DNA of 64,000 bases from Mytilus trossulus (lineage: Eukaryota; Mollusca; Bivalvia; Mytilida; Mytilidae): contig NC_086377.1 of assembly GCF_036588685.1 (NCBI RefSeq), positions 70,996,283 through 71,060,282 on the forward strand, in the 5' to 3' direction. The notes below the pieces were generated by a model. The model made no database searches, was not told the origin of the DNA, and was given only the letters and a program-made list of their open reading frames with translations. Position numbers and translations under genes: made by a program. Positions within the stretch are counted from its first letter, which is position 1, and each line of letters starts with the position of its first letter. Shown here piece by piece: positions 63,195 to 64,000 of the stretch.

Positions 63195-63660
63195 ACTAAA
63201 TAAACTCATCATAGATACCAGAACTAAATTTTGTATATACGTCAGACACGCGTTTCGTCTACAAAAGACTCATCAGTGACGCTCGATTCTGAAAAGTTAA
63301 AAAGGCCAAATTCAGTGCGAAGTTGGAGAGCATTGAGGACCAAAATTCCTGAAAGTTTTGCCAAATCCAGCTAAGGTAATCTTTGCCTGAGGTAGAAAAT
63401 CCTTAGAATTTCAAAAATTCAAAATTTTGTAAACAGTTAATTTATAAATATAACCATATCAATGATAATTCATGTCAGCACAAAAAGTACTGACTACTGG
63501 GCTAGTAAAACCCTCGGGGAAATAAATCTCCACCAGTCGTGGCATCGACCCAGTGGTTGTAAATAAACTCATCATAGGTACCAGGACTACATTTTATATA
63601 TACGCCAGACGCGTGTTTCGTCTACAAAAGACTCATCAGTGACGCTCGATCCTAAAATAC
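63195..63660 (-). repeat. Two tandem inverted copies of family U
   Basis: ACGTCAGACACGCGTTTCGT and CGCCAGACGCGTGTTTCGTC mark the two copies, with GGCATCGACCCAGTGGTTGT between them. Same tandem head-to-tail pattern as 54700-55235. Confidence 0.7.
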
Positions 63661-63689
63661 ATCCCGTCATTATTTTATGATAATTTCTG

Positions 63690-64000
63690 TATTCTTGTCT
63701 TTGTTCTTATGTGCTATGGTAAAATTTTGAATTCTTGTCTTTCATTTTTGCTAATGTGCTTAGTCTATATGCCTTTTTTGTGTTTCTATGATACATATAT
63801 TTGTTTGTTTTTATAGTAATTGCGATAATAACACAATGTTGATTGCTGTACCCCTTTTTTGACATTTTTACTTATTATGACTGTTTGTTTTGTTCACACG
63901 TCGTTATCAATATAATGAAATTTGATGCAACTGTCATACAAGTGAGAGGGTTAGCTAGCTATAAAACCAGGTTCAATCCACCATTTTCTACACAAGAAAA
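63690..64000 (+). repeat. Dispersed repeat, family V, at window edge
   Basis: TATATGCCTTTTTTGTGTTT, TTTTTTGACATTTTTACTTA, TTTGTTCACACGTCGTTATC and CTAGCTATAAAACCAGGTTC. Best copy in the window; probably continues past the edge. Confidence 0.6.

Overview
The window looks like nuclear DNA of a marine bivalve, most likely a mussel close to Mytilus. This is inferred from the AT-rich base composition, small GT-AG exons separated by repeat-filled introns, animal protein families, and interspersed repeats that I associate with mussel genomes. No prokaryotic, organellar or viral gene was seen.

Three split protein-coding genes could be assembled by eye from splice sites and reading phase. (1) 5589-19135, minus strand: a complete nine-exon KTI12 gene (272 aa), the Elongator-associated P-loop ATPase/tRNA-binding factor. 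(2) About 24.6-36.6 kb, plus strand: a 1,476-aa nuclear protein with N-terminal AT-hooks, acidic/Lys-rich low-complexity sequence and 18 C2H2 zinc fingers, in five coding exons probably preceded by a non-coding exon. (3) 45657-59529, minus strand: ten phase-compatible exons of a secreted mosaic protein. Its order is hydrophobic leader, Ly6/uPAR (LU) domain, seven ShKT-like domains, Thr/Ser/Glu-rich stalk, and IgGFc-binding-type domain. Its first exon was not found. This mosaic is the most novel protein in the window.

The rest is mostly repeats. 1-4 kb and 39.5-44 kb, plus one copy inside gene 3, hold modular elements with terminal hairpins and internal units of about 490 bp. The KTI12 introns carry a 35-bp minisatellite built from the exon 5 splice donor, a 2.18-kb element with 450-bp terminal direct repeats, a foldback element with 9-bp target duplications, and several MITEs. 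The first intron of the zinc-finger gene holds a 1.58-kb hAT-like non-autonomous element with an 8-bp target duplication. The zinc-finger 3'UTR holds tandem copies of the C-terminal coding tail. A 44-bp hairpin-containing minisatellite lies at 44.2-45.0 kb. Two decayed LINE 3' ends (21.2-21.9 kb and 55.4-55.8 kb) and several short SINE-like or MITE-like families fill the intergenic space.

The three genes share no evident pathway: tRNA modification, nuclear DNA binding, and a secreted or mucosal adhesive/immune-type protein. All exon boundaries come from manual reading of splice consensus and phase and have not been tested against transcripts.
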